Notes: generated from the sequence alone by a model not told the origin. A stretch of DNA of 64,000 nt from Tamarix chinensis (GCA_030549775.1 CM060171.1:58276360-58340359); one strand, 5' to 3'. Positions 24,397 to 36,729 are shown, counted from the first letter of the stretch. Numbers and translations are program-made.

Positions 24397-25200
24397 TATA
24401 ATACCCTATTATTATAAAGCTTATAAAATGGGAAATTTTTGTTTTGAATGAAATTTGGATGATATTTGATCTTGATTTGGTACTAAAGTTTTAGGCTTTA
24501 TATAATATGAAATTAGAAAATTTGAGTAACATGTGCTTTTCTTTGCATACCAATCAATAGGTTCTATGAACTAATAAACTATTCTATCATTTTTAGCTTG
24601 AGTTTGATTTGATGAAATTGATCAACTAGTTTTGGGGAACCAATTGATCGTTCTATATAATAGTCGACAGTTTATAGAATAATCGATGGTTCAAACAAAA
24701 CTAATCGACTAGTTTATCTGACGGAGTGCTTTTTTAAGCTTTATTTTTCTAGAAAGTTTATTTCATCCAAATGGAATCTTGGTAATCCAATTTTGAGTTA
24801 TTCTCGAGTAATTATTCCATTTTGATCATTTATCTAGCTTTAATTATGCCTTATGCAAATTTAAAGGTTAGATTTTAACATGTGAGAAAAAGGATGACCT
24901 CACCCTTTATCTTACTCTTTATCTTTTTCAATGGACCTCTCTGAAACATATGATTCATTCCATGCTATCACTGTATGGATGAGAAATTTGCTTCCCACTC
25001 TGCTCTTCTATTTCCTTTCCCGTGTTCAATATTTTTCTAGAGGAACTCGACATGAATTCTCTTTAGAATTACCATTTGAGCTCCAGAATGAAAGTCCCCT
25101 AATTTTTGACAAATTCACCCGTTCAACAAAATTAAAATGGATAAATTAGAGTTTTCAATGTGTTACACAACCTCTCTCATTTATTGACTAATTCATTGGC

Positions 25201-25208
25201 TATAAATA
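25201..25208 (+). promoter_or_regulatory. TATA box in 3' LTR
   Basis: TATAAATA in the context CATTGGCTATAAATAACCC; see the degraded counterpart at 15410. Confidence 0.55.
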
Positions 25209-25929
25209 ACCCTTATCTTCCCTTTTCTCTAAATTGTTTAACCATTTAAATATCCTAGGATTCTCAACACTTGTGTCAACTCTTCTCCACTTCAACCTTT
25301 CACTCAAACTTGATTCACTTTTCTAATCCTTTATCTAGCTCTTTCTTATTATATTTATAAGCAAAAAACATTATATTTGGTAACCTTTATTGTTTATTGT
25401 AACCAATAAACTAGGATGTCTATTGTAACCTTTGTTGCTCTCTATTTATACCCATCAACCTAATAATTAGAATTGTTTGATATGTCTTACACTAATGAAC
25501 TAGTCTAACTATACCGATTGACTAATTTGAGGGAACTATGGGGTTTGGCTAAGCCAAACCGATTGATTGGTTAACCTAAACTAATCAACTTGCTCGGCCA
25601 GAGCATGTTATTTGTTTCTTTTTTAACTCAACATAAATTTATCATTTCTATTATGCTATAATATGATCTTTTAATGATGACCATGCACATCCTATCATGG
25701 ACTAACTAATCTATGTGATGGCTTAAATGGTTTAAAACTCATGATATTCTAAATAAGTGTCGGTATGAGGTTTTATGGAAAAGCTTGAATGTCTATGTTG
25801 TGATGCCATAAATGGATGATGCACATTTGGATTCCCTTAATGGGTTGATTTAAAATGGTTAAGAACTAATAATAATCCCACCACATGGTTTGGAGGGTCA
25901 CTACTAGGAAAACGGGAAATAATAATGGA

Positions 25930-26260
25930 CATTAATAACGGTAGTTCGACAACCGTTGTCAAACGCGTGAAAATTAATGGGCGGGAGAGTTTTGATAACG
26001 GTTCTAGCTAAAAACCGTTATTAAAAGTGCAACGTTAAAATTTTCATGGATGTTTTAATAACGGTTTCAGGTAAACCGTTATTAAAAGCGGATTTAATAA
26101 CGGTTCATATTAGAACCGTTGTCAAAAGTCAGAATCTTTTAATAACGGTTCCTAGAAGAACCGTTATTGAAATATGTTTTAATAATGGTTCTCTCAGAAA
26201 CCGTTATTAAATCCTATTTTAAATAACGGTTCTCTTAGGAACCGTTATTAAAACTCCAAA
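25930..26260. repeat. 5' subterminal hairpin array of CACTA
   Basis: Seven imperfect palindromes of about 35-40 bp. Each has TTTAATAACGGTT on the left, a 4-10 base loop, and AACCGTTATTAAA on the right, with a spacing of about 42-60 bp. Subterminal repeats normally bind the TNP1-like accessory protein. Confidence 0.85.
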
Positions 26261-26792
26261 ATCAAACTTATATTTCGTTCAGTTCTGTTTCGTGCCAAAA
26301 TTTTCAGACTCTCTGCACCTTCGTTCTCTTGCTCTCCTTCTCCTTGCAAACCCTCGCACCACCAGACCGACTCCTCTCAAGTAAAGGAAACCCTCGCACC
26401 GCTAACTCTCCACCACGCCTCTACCATTACCGGCTCTGCATGTGCGTGTTGCCATTGTTCCGAAGCTAGCTAGCACTTGCACCTTCATCCTCTGTCAACG
26501 TGTTTGAATCCCTTGCCTCTCTCAACATTCTCGATCACCGTCGTGTTTGTAGCTAGCTCACTTTATGTATGTGTTTGTTCTTCCTCTCGTAACTTTTTAT
26601 CTACTTATATATGTATATATATATAAATGCATGCATGTTGCTACAGGGTTTCGTTTGTTTGTTATTGAAAGATTGTGGTTTGTCGTTCGAAAATGTGTTG
26701 TTGTATGTATTGGCTGAAAATTTTGTTGTTTGTTGTTGAATTTGTTGCGTTATTGTTATATATTAACAAATGCATGTGTTGGCCGAGACCTT

Positions 26793-26796
<4 letters not shown>

Positions 26797-26834
<38 letters not shown>

Positions 26835-26873
26835 GAATGTGAGTGTAGAATTATATACATTTTCACTCATAAA

Positions 26874-26920
<47 letters not shown>
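26797..26920. repeat. Two AT microsatellites
   Basis: About 17 TA units at 26797-26830 and about 21 at 26880-26920, separated by 50 bases. They lie in the presumed leader intron. Confidence 0.9.
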
Positions 26921-26928
<8 letters not shown>

Positions 26929-27246
26929 TTTTCATTAATAAGTATAGGAGACTAGCAATAAGATATAGGAAATGTCATATAATGAAATGCAAATATATTT
27001 TACATATGCATATGTTAATGATTGTTGTTTGATGAGGCTTAAATTGATATAGAGAATAAGGAATATATAAAAGTGAATAATTAAATAGAGAGAAATAATT
27101 GTGTATGATAATAATAATATATAATAATAATAATTAATAATATGATTTATATATTATGCTTTAATTACATTTAGCTAGGTTTAGGGATTAGGTTTTTTTT
27201 TTGGTTTAGGGTTAGGTTTTATTATAATAAATTATGGTTAATTAGC

Positions 27247-27328
27247 TAGGGTTAGGGTTAGGGTTAGGGTTTATCGTTTATTATGGTTAATTATGGTTAA
27301 TTAGGGTTAGGGTTAGGGTTAGGGTTAG
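27247..27328 (+). repeat. Two interstitial TTAGGG arrays
   Basis: Four units at about 27247-27270 and four and a half at 27301-27328, separated by TTATGGTTAA-type variants. The register is six bases (TTAGGG), not the usual plant seven (TTTAGGG). They lie inside the CACTA transposon, so they are not a chromosome end. Confidence 0.8.
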
Positions 27329-27503
27329 TATTAATATCTTTTTGGAAACGTGTTAGCATGATTCGTATATATATATAGAATAGCATGATACATTTGAGAT
27401 TAATTCTTTCTAAGCATGATTCGTATCGATAATATAATAGTACATTATTATGCTCAATACATAACATTCTAACATAATTTATTTATTTATTTTTTGTAGA
27501 GAT

Positions 27504-30500
27504 ATGGCCAACAAAAACATTGATAGGGATAGCAGTGATGAAGAAGGGAAGAGAGGACCTACGATTATGAGAATTATCATAGACATGAGGAATAGAGGAG
27601 AAGTAGTCGAGTTGGGATGGAATACTTACAATCTTCCCATCGGCCCTTACGTAGATATGTTCTTGACCTACATTTCACTTGTGACCCGTAACCGTGTTCC
27701 TATCTCCTATAATAATTGGAAGCAGGTTCCACAGGATCATAAGGAGCATATTTGGCAGGAAATCACGGTAAATATGCTATTTTATGTAATCATTTTTGTA
27801 TGTCAAATGTTATTAATTTTATTACATTAACATCGGTATACATCTACATGTCTTATTTTGCAGAGAGTGTTCAATGTCCCAGAGAGTAGGAAGAAATGGC
27901 TTCTTAGACATTGTGGGGAGCGTCTAAGAACCTTTACGTCATATTTAGCTCGTAGAAAAATGTATAGAATGAAGGATGGTTCTGTACGACAAAACCCACC
28001 CAAACGATACGGTTTCATCGATCAAGAAAGTTGAAACCAATTCATTGCTTATCGTCTTACGGTGGATTTTAAGGTATTTGTTAGATAACAATTAAACTTT
28101 TTGTATCAATCCCAGTATTATGCTTAATATTGAAATAACCATGTCATTATGTTTTCGCTTGTCACATAGGAAAAAAGTACCCAAAATAAAGAGATTGCCA
28201 AGCAAAATAAATACCGGCATAATATGGCTCGCAAAGGCTATGCGGGCCTTGAAGAGGAGTTGGTATGCATTTTGTGATTATCTATTTACATGTAAATGTT
28301 GAATTTTATAATAATATTCTTAATTAAGAATATTTTTTGATTTGTAGCTTCTAGCCCAAGACTTGGACCCATGTACCTCGTCCATCAATATTGGTACATT
28401 ATGGAAGAAGGCTAGAGCAACAAGAGATGGATATATTAATGAATATGTTGATGTTGCAGCCGAAAAAATTGTAAGTTTGTAGATATCTAGAACCCTACTT
28501 ACTTTTCTTTTAGAAAACTATTATATTATGCTTATTCCTATAAGTTAAATTTACAGGACGAACTTAAAACGTCAGAAGGTGAGGAGGTGGACCAATATAG
28601 AATTGTGGCCCAGGCTACAGGAATTGTAGAACACCCTGGAAGACACAGGGGCATTGGATTGGGTGTTACGAGAACGAGCATATGTGGTCGATCTCGTGGT
28701 TCTCGTAGCACTAATGAGCAAGTCGTCATCCTCACCCAAAAATTGAACGTGGCATTTGAACGGATGGCAAAAATGGAGCAAGAGCTGTCATTTATTAAAT
28801 CTCAAGGGTATAAGCCATCTGATTCAGTAGACCATGATCACCTTCACATACCTAATGTAAATAGCGTGAGAGATAGTTGTGAAGCTGATGCATTTCTTTC
28901 TACTCTTCCCGAGGTAAGCATTACAAACTATGAATTGTTATTAAATGTATTTAGTGTTATAAATTATTAATAATGTGTAATATTTTTGTTTAGGGTTTGC
29001 ATAAATGTGACTTATTAGCAAATGACCTTTCAATAATTTTGGCGAAAGGAAGGGTCCGCATCAGTCATAGTATTGAAACGCAAACAATCCACGGGTATAA
29101 TTTAGCCCTAAATACAAGGCCGGTGAGTATTGACACTCCAATCATTAGTAGTGCGCACTTGTCTTGTTATAAAGAGGGCGATGAGGCAACCATAATACTA
29201 GAAGCTCATGGAAGCTTCGTGGCTTGGCCTGCGTATCAAATACGTCTCCTTATTGAAGAGGTATTGACATTTGACATCTTCATTAGACCTTATTTAGTAG
29301 TTACACTATATATACCTTTTTCATATATATATATATTTATATGCTCAATATATATTTTGTTTAATATTATCAATTAAGGAATCAAAAAAGGATTCAAAAA
29401 AGAAGACTGCTTCTGCTAGTAAAACCAAGAGAGGTACTAGCAAAACGAGCAATACAAAATAGGGCGCTGCTAAAGGAAAGAGAGATAAATCTGAAAAATC
29501 AGTTGCCCCACAAAAGATTCCTTCTTCAGATCGGCAAAGCCAACCTCCACCAGCATTAGCTATATTATATTTTTATGCCCAAAACTACCTCAGGGATAAT
29601 TATATTTTCATTGATTGTCGTCCTGAGTATGTTGGGAGGGACGATGCTACTTACATGGTATCGACGGCTGACATAAGCGACATTTATAATCAAGAATGGA
29701 TGTCAACCATAAGTGTCGCCGTCTATGTCACGTAAGTATTATTTCATTTTGAGATTTTAGTACTCTTAACTTATACAATTGGAATTTTTATGACCTCTTA
29801 TATGAGTTATTATTTATTAACAAAAATGCATTGTTTTTGTTGTCCATAGGTTGGTAGCTACTCGAGCTGCGATGGAGGGAATGCTGTCCTCTATTGTGTT
29901 TGTGTGCCCATACTACATAGCTGACGGTAGTACAATAAGAGAGGGTAGGCACATAAACTATTTAGCAGATCGCATTTTGATTGAGGGACACAACAAGCTC
30001 TATCTCATTCCTCACCTTGCAACTGAACATTTGGTTTTGTACGCCGTCCGACCTGATCTTAATAAAGTCTATGTGTTTGATTCCCTTCGAACCTATGACG
30101 TGCCTTTTGAAGTCGCTTGTCGTTATGGGAAAGAATTTATCGACATGTTAGTATACTTTTCACTTCTTACTTCATTAGCTTATTTATACATATATTCGCT
30201 TAGCTAGCTTTCATTATTTGAGGTATATATGCGTACTTACAATATTGTGTATCCAACTCTATTTATTAGGGCAGTACGGACATCGTATCAAAGGAGAGGT
30301 GGGAATGGTGTCCCAGACCCAAAGAATGTTCAATACGAGCCTATCATAGTAAGTAGGAAGGCAACTATTTCGTATTTTATTTTAATTAAAATTAATATCT
30401 AATAGTTAGAGAGCTAACTGAATTTATATGACAATGTCCACAACAGCAAAACGACAAAGATTGTGGATACTATGTATGTAGAGCAATGGATCTGATAGTC

Positions 30501-30694
30501 CAAAATAGATCGGTCAACATAGATCCAAGCCATGTATGTTTTCTTTTCGATATTTTTCCATTAATGAATCATGACATATATGTTTGATACTTGACGTAAG
30601 TGCTAACTGTATATTAATCAAAACTTGGGATTTGTAGTTTTTCACCGATGATTATGCACAAGGCCAGCAATACAATGTTGAAGAAATTGATTAA
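27504..30694 (+). pseudogene. CACTA accessory protein: Transposase_24 plus Ulp1-like protease, 11 exons, two stops
   Basis: Exons inferred by eye at GT-AG sites: 27504-27767, 27864-28073, 28170-28262, 28348-28470, 28557-28913, 28994-29260, 29379-29731, 29850-30146, 30270-30348, 30447-30533, 30638-30694. They total 2,187 nt, exactly 729 codons with the stop. Exons 2-4 resemble plant Transposase_24 (FNVPESRKKWLLRHCGERLR, LARRKMYR, RYGFIDQES, NKYRHNMARKGYAGLEEEL, DGYINEYVDVAAEKI). Exon 5 has a short coiled coil (KLNVAFERMAKMEQEL). Exon 6 is DUF8039-like. Exons 8-11 form a C48/Ulp1 domain with His (30028), Asp (30079), Gln (30447) and Cys (30462, NDKDCGYYVC). In-frame stops: TGA at 28032 (probably from TGG) and TAG at 29460. 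The substrate is unknown. Confidence 0.88.
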
Positions 30695-31050
30695 GTGAGA
30701 GACCAATGGGCCAAGCATGTGCACTCATTCATTCGGTATTAGGTAGAGATCTATATATTCTACATGCATGTTCAGGTTTGTATTTTGTCTAGCTATGTCT
30801 TTAAGTCTTCTAAGCTAGATTTATAAACATTTTTCTTTGGCGTGTAGAGCTACCAATTTGTGGTATGCCTACTAATTTTGATTCTTGAGTATATATGTCT
30901 GGTGTATTAACAAGGCCAGGATTGATTGAAATTATGGTGTGACTGCAGATGTGTTATCAATTGATGATATTTTACAATGCAGATTTGGTAATTATTTGAA
31001 CATACAACTGTGAATGTGGGCAGGAACAAAACTGCAAAAACTAAAAAAAA
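30695..31050 (+). other. 3' untranslated region of the CACTA gene
   Basis: AT-rich, with no recognisable coding sequence, ahead of the 3' hairpin array. Confidence 0.4.
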
Positions 31051-31054
31051 AACT

Positions 31055-31425
31055 GGTGTTTTAATAACGGTTCTTACGAAAACCAATATTAAAACCTCGT
31101 TTTAAAAATAGTTCTGATAAAAACCGTTATTAAAAGATAAGTTTTAATAACGGTTCTGATGAAAACCATTATTAAAACTCGTGTTTTTAATAACGGTTTG
31201 ATACTTGAACCGTTATTAAAACCTATCTTTTAATAACGGTTTTCATCAGAACCGTTATTAAAACCCTCTTGTTTAACAATGGTTTTTCTCAAAAACCGTT
31301 ATTAAACATGCATTTTATGCTCATATTGGCGGGTTTTTTATATTTTTGATAACGGTTATGAACCGTTATTAAATATTTAATAACGGGCGTTTTAATAACG
31401 ATTGAAAACCGTTATTAAAACTGTA
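31055..31425. repeat. 3' subterminal hairpin array of CACTA
   Basis: Eight AATAACGGTT / AACCGTTATT palindromes at a spacing of about 42 bp, some decayed (for example ACCAATATT, ATAGTTCT). They mirror the 5' array. Confidence 0.85.
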
Positions 31426-32790
31426 AAATAACCGTTATTCAAACTACTTTTTGAGGTAGTGGGTAAATGTTGTTAAGTTGGAATGATTAAGTGATTTGTT
31501 GCTTGGTTTTTATATGGACTTTATGTCATAAAATAAACTTGGAAAGTAATACACCGATCCTTTAAACTGAAAGATGATTGAGTAGTGCATGGTTCTAAAT
31601 TACCTAATCCTCGATTAGCTACCTAGTTTTAGTCTATCTTTGTGTGTTTATTAGTTCCTTCAGCAAGGATCCTAGTAGAACTTAGTGTTATTTATACTAA
31701 TGATCTACTAGAGGTTAATGATACTAAAATTATTGGTCATCAAGGTCGTTTATTGGGATTTGCCCAACTTTATGTCCATTGATGGTTACGTAGCTTAGGT
31801 AAGACTTTACTTCCATTGCTGGTTACAGCTTCACCTAAACTCTATGTCCTCTTTCTTTAATAGGTTTCCATGGTATATGAGATCATAGGGTGGTAAAAAA
31901 TCCATCACTTAAAAAATAAAATGAATAATGAATAATGGTGGGTGAATTTTTAAGCTAATTGATCATGTAAACCTAGGAAATAAATATACTGGAATGCTCT
32001 TGTAGTAGATAGCAAAATATTCTTATGAGATGTGGAAAAACTTGTTATTAATTATATATGTTATCCATGATATTTATGTTGTGATGATTTCCATGATGAA
32101 CTATATATTATCTAATTCTGCTCATAGCCTAAAAATGTAATGCATCACATGATCATGATAACACATGCATAGCTAAGTGCTTCATTTAAGCATGATATAG
32201 TGATTTTAGTATGATCTCATCTGTTTCCCTAGGCCTTGCATGCTTGTGGCTCTAGCTAAGAAGGTAAATTGGCTTACTCAGTATGAAGAATATTAATGTG
32301 TCCATTTATTTGGTCACCTTATCAATCCCACGACCAAAAGACCACATGTAGGTTTTTTAGGATGACTAGTGGTTAGCCTACTTTGTGTAAGACTTGGGGG
32401 CTTGAGAGCATGGAAATATAGAGATATTATGTATTTCCTTAATGGAATTAGGTTTTGGGGATTTTCTATATTGTTATTTTATCTTTATTGTATTTCGCTA
32501 TTTTTCATTCACTATATCCTACAAATTTGAATATTTTAGGGGCCCTAGAGGTCTTATTTTGTAAATGTGTTCTCATAGTATTTATGTATTATGTATATTG
32601 TGCACTCTATTATCATATTTGGATTGAATGGTTTTCTTAGTCTTGTATATAACATCATATGGGTCCCATACATCTGTCCTATGTTAGTTTCAACAGTAAT
32701 ACCCTATTTTTGCATGTGATTTGTATATTTTATGCTTTTATAATATTTTAAAATAAAATTTTATCACTAGTGAAAAATGGGGTTATTACA

Positions 32791-33059
32791 TATTTGGAGC
32801 TTTAAACATCCTAGGTGAGGTAATTCCCTTTTTTCTCTTGTTTCTATAAATTCTTAGTATTGGTAAAAGTAAATTATATTTTCTCTTTAGTACCAAACAG
32901 AGTGAAAGAATATGATCTAGTGTGATTTTTATGATCACAAGACTATCAATTAAGAGTTTTGAAATTTAGCATGTTGTTGGTAAAAGTGTGCAACCACTAT
33001 TCTATTATTTAACATCACTTGTGACTTAATATGAAGGTTTATTAAATCAATTGCCATAT
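32791..33059. other. Unassigned AT-rich flank
   Basis: It follows the Tekay-like 3' LTR. No coding or element ends are recognised. Confidence 0.3.
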
Positions 33060-33670
33060 TTCATGCAAAATTACGGATTTACCCCTTTTTACTTACAAAA
33101 TTATTAAAATATTGACCATTCTTGTAAATTTACTAAAATGCCTTTTTATTTGCCAAATTACTAAAATACCACTCCTAGTGTGAAATTACTAAATTACCCT
33201 TTTTACTTGCAAAATTACCAAGTTACTCTTCTTACTTGTAAAATCATCGAATTGCCCTTATTACTTGTAAGATTACAAAGTTTCCCTTCTTACTTATAAA
33301 ATTACCAAAGTATCCTTCTTACTTGCACATTTACCAAATTACCCTTCTTACTTGCAAATTCACCAAATTACCCTTCTTACTAGTAAAATTACCGAAATAC
33401 CCTTCTTAGTTGTAAATTTACCAAATTTTCCTTCTTACTTGTAAAATTACCAAAATACCCTTCTCAGTTGTAAATTTGGAAATTTCCCTTCTTACTTATA
33501 AAATTACCAAAGTGCCCTTTTTAGTTGTAGATATTCTAGTTTATTATTTTTAGTTGTTAAATTACCCAATTACCCTTCTTAATTTTAAAATTATCAAATT
33601 ATCCTTTTTAGTTAATAAATTGCCAAATTACCCTTCTTAGCTGTTCAATTACAAAATTATCCTTTCTAGT
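33060..33670. repeat. 29-bp minisatellite, about 20 degenerate units
   Basis: The unit is approximately AAAATTACCAAATTACCC followed by TTCTTACTTGT, with substitutions and small indels in nearly every copy. The middle of the array (about 33180-33480) is the most regular. It lies outside the neighbouring LTR, whose end is at 34059. It has no unique spacers. Confidence 0.8.
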
Positions 33671-34058
33671 TACCCCTAGCATATAAAATATTCACACCCA
33701 TTTTCCACATGCATCATTTAACACCAAAAGATCCTTATTTTTCATTATTAACACCCATTATTACCTACCACGCACATTTATTTATGTCATTCCCTATGTA
33801 CAAGTGAAATTACTAAAATGCCTCTAGGGCTCATATTAGCATTATTTCTACTAAAAGTGGCCATATTTACTTATCATGACACATATAAGCATCTAATATC
33901 ATTATTAACAACAAATCCCCCTCTCTTAACCACCATTTCTACAAGTGTCACATTTCATACAATATAGCATGCTTTTTATTCTATCTTCCAACATAACATT
34001 ACAAATCATGAGATACTAAACAACACATAATATACACACAACCACATACCCAAACCCT
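33671..34058. other. Unassigned AT-rich sequence
   Basis: No ORF, LTR end or repeat is recognised between the minisatellite and the LTR at 34059. Confidence 0.3.
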
Positions 34059-34429
34059 TGTGACACTTCCGAATTTTGAGACTTAAAATTTTCATTTTTA
34101 AAAAATTTAATAGGGGAAGAAAAACATAAAACGTCAGAGTGTTACGCCGCATCCAATATAGAAGAGGCACTCCCTATGTCTAGTCTATATTGGGTGTAAG
34201 GCAAAAGTAACCTTATACATAGGAATCAAGTGTGGGAAACACTTAATTCCACCGTGATATAGGATATAAAGTATAGAGAAGGGAATAAGAAGTGAAAATA
34301 AAGGATTAAGAGTCTAAAGAGAGATAAAGATATCCGAATAACCATACCCTTTACAAATTCATTTATCACTCACCTAAGGCAAGCACATCAAGCTAATAAT
34401 CATCAATCACTTGCAAAATAGGGCAGATC

Positions 34430-35060
34430 TGCTTGTCGGATTGAGCAGCACCCATAAAAAAGATGATCAATATGCTACATACTGCTTAAGGTAACACCAT
34501 AGTTGAAACTGGGAAAACATATCATTACATACATTCACAACGAAAATTAGTATACATACAAGATAAAAAATCAATACAAGGTAATTACTAGTCCAAATTC
34601 GTAATATTTAAATATGATATAGCCCAATCTTTTATTTACATTGAGTTCAGGGACCCCACTATCTTAAACTAGCGGACCGCTCTGAAACACCTCCCTGGGC
34701 AAAATGCTCCTGATCACTATTATTAAGCAGTTGGAAAAACTCTACAACTCCCAAGAAAAAATACTCCTAGCCACTATTCTTAAACCGGTGGAATGGTCTA
34801 AAGCACCTCCTAGGGTATAACGTGCCTGACCACTATTATTAAGCCGGTGGAACGGACTCCAACACCTTGCTCCTAACTCACATAATCTTTCATTGTAAGT
34901 GATTAGTGACTTAATCATTGGTTACTTATCTCAGACTTATATTATCTTTCACGTTGAGATTAGGGCCCACTATTCTTAAACTGGTAGAATGGTCTGATGC
35001 ACCTCCCAAGGCAAAACGCGCCTGGCTACTATTATTAAACAGATGAAATGGACTCATAAA
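34430..35060 (-). repeat. Hairpin array and conserved palindrome in L2 LTR
   Basis: Units of about 55-60 bp contain TCCACCGGTTTAAGAATAGTGG or variants (stem CCAC/GTGG) and a second stem such as AGGCGCGTTTTGCCT, seen on the minus strand. The conserved palindrome AGTATGTAGCATATT lies at about 34470-34485. The array corresponds to 60430-60800 in family L1. Confidence 0.65.
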
Positions 35061-36729
35061 ATACCTCAGCCCAGCTCACGTGATATTTCACTTTAAATTA
35101 TTAGTGTCTTATTTATGATCGGTTCATGAGTGAGAAGCATAATTACTGCAACTGAGACATAAATATACATATAACAAGACTGTTCTCAAAGAATAAGATG
35201 CTCATTTTCCCTTAAAACCCTAATTTCACAATTTAAGCATAAATTCCCCCATATTGATCATTTATCCACCAAATTTATTATATGTTCCTCAAATAATAGT
35301 ATAATTAACATCCCCAAATTTTGAGGTCTAACTCCCATGTCTTACACATGCGATAATAACCCTATCTCAAAAGCTACTATTTATAAGGCTTCTAAAACCC
35401 TAATTTTACAAGTCATAACTTCTCCCATATGGCTCATATAATTACTAAATTAAATATGAATCCTTAAAATAACCATATTAACAACATATCCGAAATTTGT
35501 GGCCTAAATCTAACATTTTAGACATGTGATAATAACATTACCGCTTTAAGCCTACTATTCCCGAATTAGGCTATTTTCTCATCTGAAGAACTTATGACCT
35601 TCATAATCACTCCAAAATACTTCACATGATATTATTAGCATATTTTAATCCATATAACATGTTAAAATACCAAAATTCCCATATAAACCCATATTGACAA
35701 AAATGCTCTTAAAAGTAGCCGATAGACCTTATTTTACCAAAATTTCATATCCTCAATATCATTATTTCCAAATCCTCCTTTTATCAACATACATCTTAAA
35801 TATAATTATTTCCCACTTATAATAATTCATTAGGCCCATATTTCTCTCCCACAATTTATACTCATCCATAAAAATACGACATAGCGTAATATCATCGTAT
35901 CAGCATATCCTTCAATATTCTCACTTCCTTTCTATCATATAATTCATATTAATATATCATATCATCATCAGCATGCATTTTAATAATATAATAACAATAA
36001 TATGATAACACACATAATTATACAAGCATTTAACACAAAACCCTTAACATCGACTAGTATCCTTACAAATAAGGCTTCAGTCTCTAAGCACGCTTATCCT
36101 AATTTGCTTCTTTCGAAACTTCTAGAATATAACCTAATAATAATTAACAAAACATAATTAGATTTAATAATATACTTAATGAATGTTTAAGGTAATTGAA
36201 AGGAAAAAGGATGGGAAAAACTAAACCGAGTTCGAAGTAAGGGTCGCCGGCCAAGAAGGCTAGCAATGGCACAAACTGTCGTTGCTAGGGAATGGGCAAT
36301 GGCAAGGAGGGCTGAAAGGGAGGGATAGGAAACGGTGAGGGCTGCTGGGGGTAGGCTTTGTCAATTTTTGTGGAAGCTAATGGAGGAGTCTTGGGTGATT
36401 TTAACAAAGGGTAGGGGTGATTTTTTGTGAGTTTTGCCGATGGTTAGGGGGTGTATTCGGTTGGTTTTTGCTACAACTTGGGGGGTAGGAACGAGTGATT
36501 TTGATGCAGATAGGGGTGATGTTTTTTTGAGTTTTTCTGAATGTAAGGGTTAGGGAATGGATGGTTTTTCCGGTGGTGGTGGATGTGGTGCGGTGATGGT
36601 TACCGAAGGTGAGTTTTTAGGGATGTTTTTGGGTGGTTTTGGCAATGGTAAGGAGGGGTGTTTGGGGTGATTTTTTTGATAGAAAATTTGAGTAATAATG
36701 AGCTAGTTTTTCAATGCATTAATGAGGTA

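Larger units (their letters stand above)
26280..27499 (+). other. 5' leader and probable leader intron of the CACTA gene
   Basis: About 26280-26560 is GC-richer and CT-rich (CAGTTCTGTTTCGTGCC, CTCTGCACCTTCG), as in transcribed leaders. TTTTTGTAG at 27491-27499 is a good acceptor placed four bases before the ATG at 27504. The stretch between is low complexity: AT microsatellites at about 26797-26830 and 26880-26920, and TTAGGG arrays at 27247-27328. A leader intron is inferred; the donor is not fixed. Confidence 0.5.
25899..31460 (+). mobile_element. CACTA (En/Spm) DNA transposon, 5,562 bp, with GGT target duplication
   Basis: It starts CACTACTAGGAAAACGGG and ends TTTTTGAGGTAGTG, whose complement starts CACTACCTCAAAAA. 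The flanking triplets are GGT (25896-25898) and GGT (31461-31463), the 3-bp duplication expected for CACTA elements. Both ends carry arrays of AACGGTT hairpins. Inside is one plus-strand spliced gene (Transposase_24 / DUF8039-like / Ulp1). No TNP2-type catalytic transposase is present and the length leaves no room for one. The element would therefore depend on a partner in trans. Confidence 0.93.
14726..32790 (+). mobile_element. Tekay/Del-like Ty3/gypsy chromovirus with nested insertions
   Basis: The element has a 5' LTR (14726-17957), a PBS region, gag, protease, RT, RNase H and integrase, and a 3' LTR (24397-32790). Two later events enlarge it. A truncated minus-strand gypsy replaced the middle of RT at 20456-22415, and a CACTA transposon sits in the 3' LTR at 25899-31460. 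Without the CACTA and its duplicated target triplet the 3' LTR is about 2.83 kb, against 3.23 kb for the 5' LTR. The integrase tail (HIIHLEKFELDKSLTYEELP, KTIQLVKVL, GVEEAMLEA) is the Tekay/Del C-terminal pattern. No target duplication is clear. Confidence 0.85.
24397..32790 (+). repeat. 3' LTR of the Tekay-like element, split by CACTA
   Basis: It starts TATAATACCCTATT (TG mutated to TA) and ends GGGGTTATTACA. LTR sequence is 24397-25898 and 31461-32790. It aligns with the 5' LTR throughout, for example TTGGTACTAAAGTTTTAG with its 14790 counterpart, and the late blocks around 31740-32000 with 16870-17130. Confidence 0.8.

Noticed and set aside
27247..27328. Chromosome end or telomere scar
   Set aside because: Only about four units per array, inside a complete CACTA transposon.
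28587..28970. Stand-alone 127-residue gene
   Set aside because: It is exon 5 of the spliced CACTA gene read through its donor site at 28914.
33060..33670. CRISPR-like array of about 29-bp repeats
   Set aside because: Units are head to tail without unique spacers, degenerate, and in plant DNA; a minisatellite.
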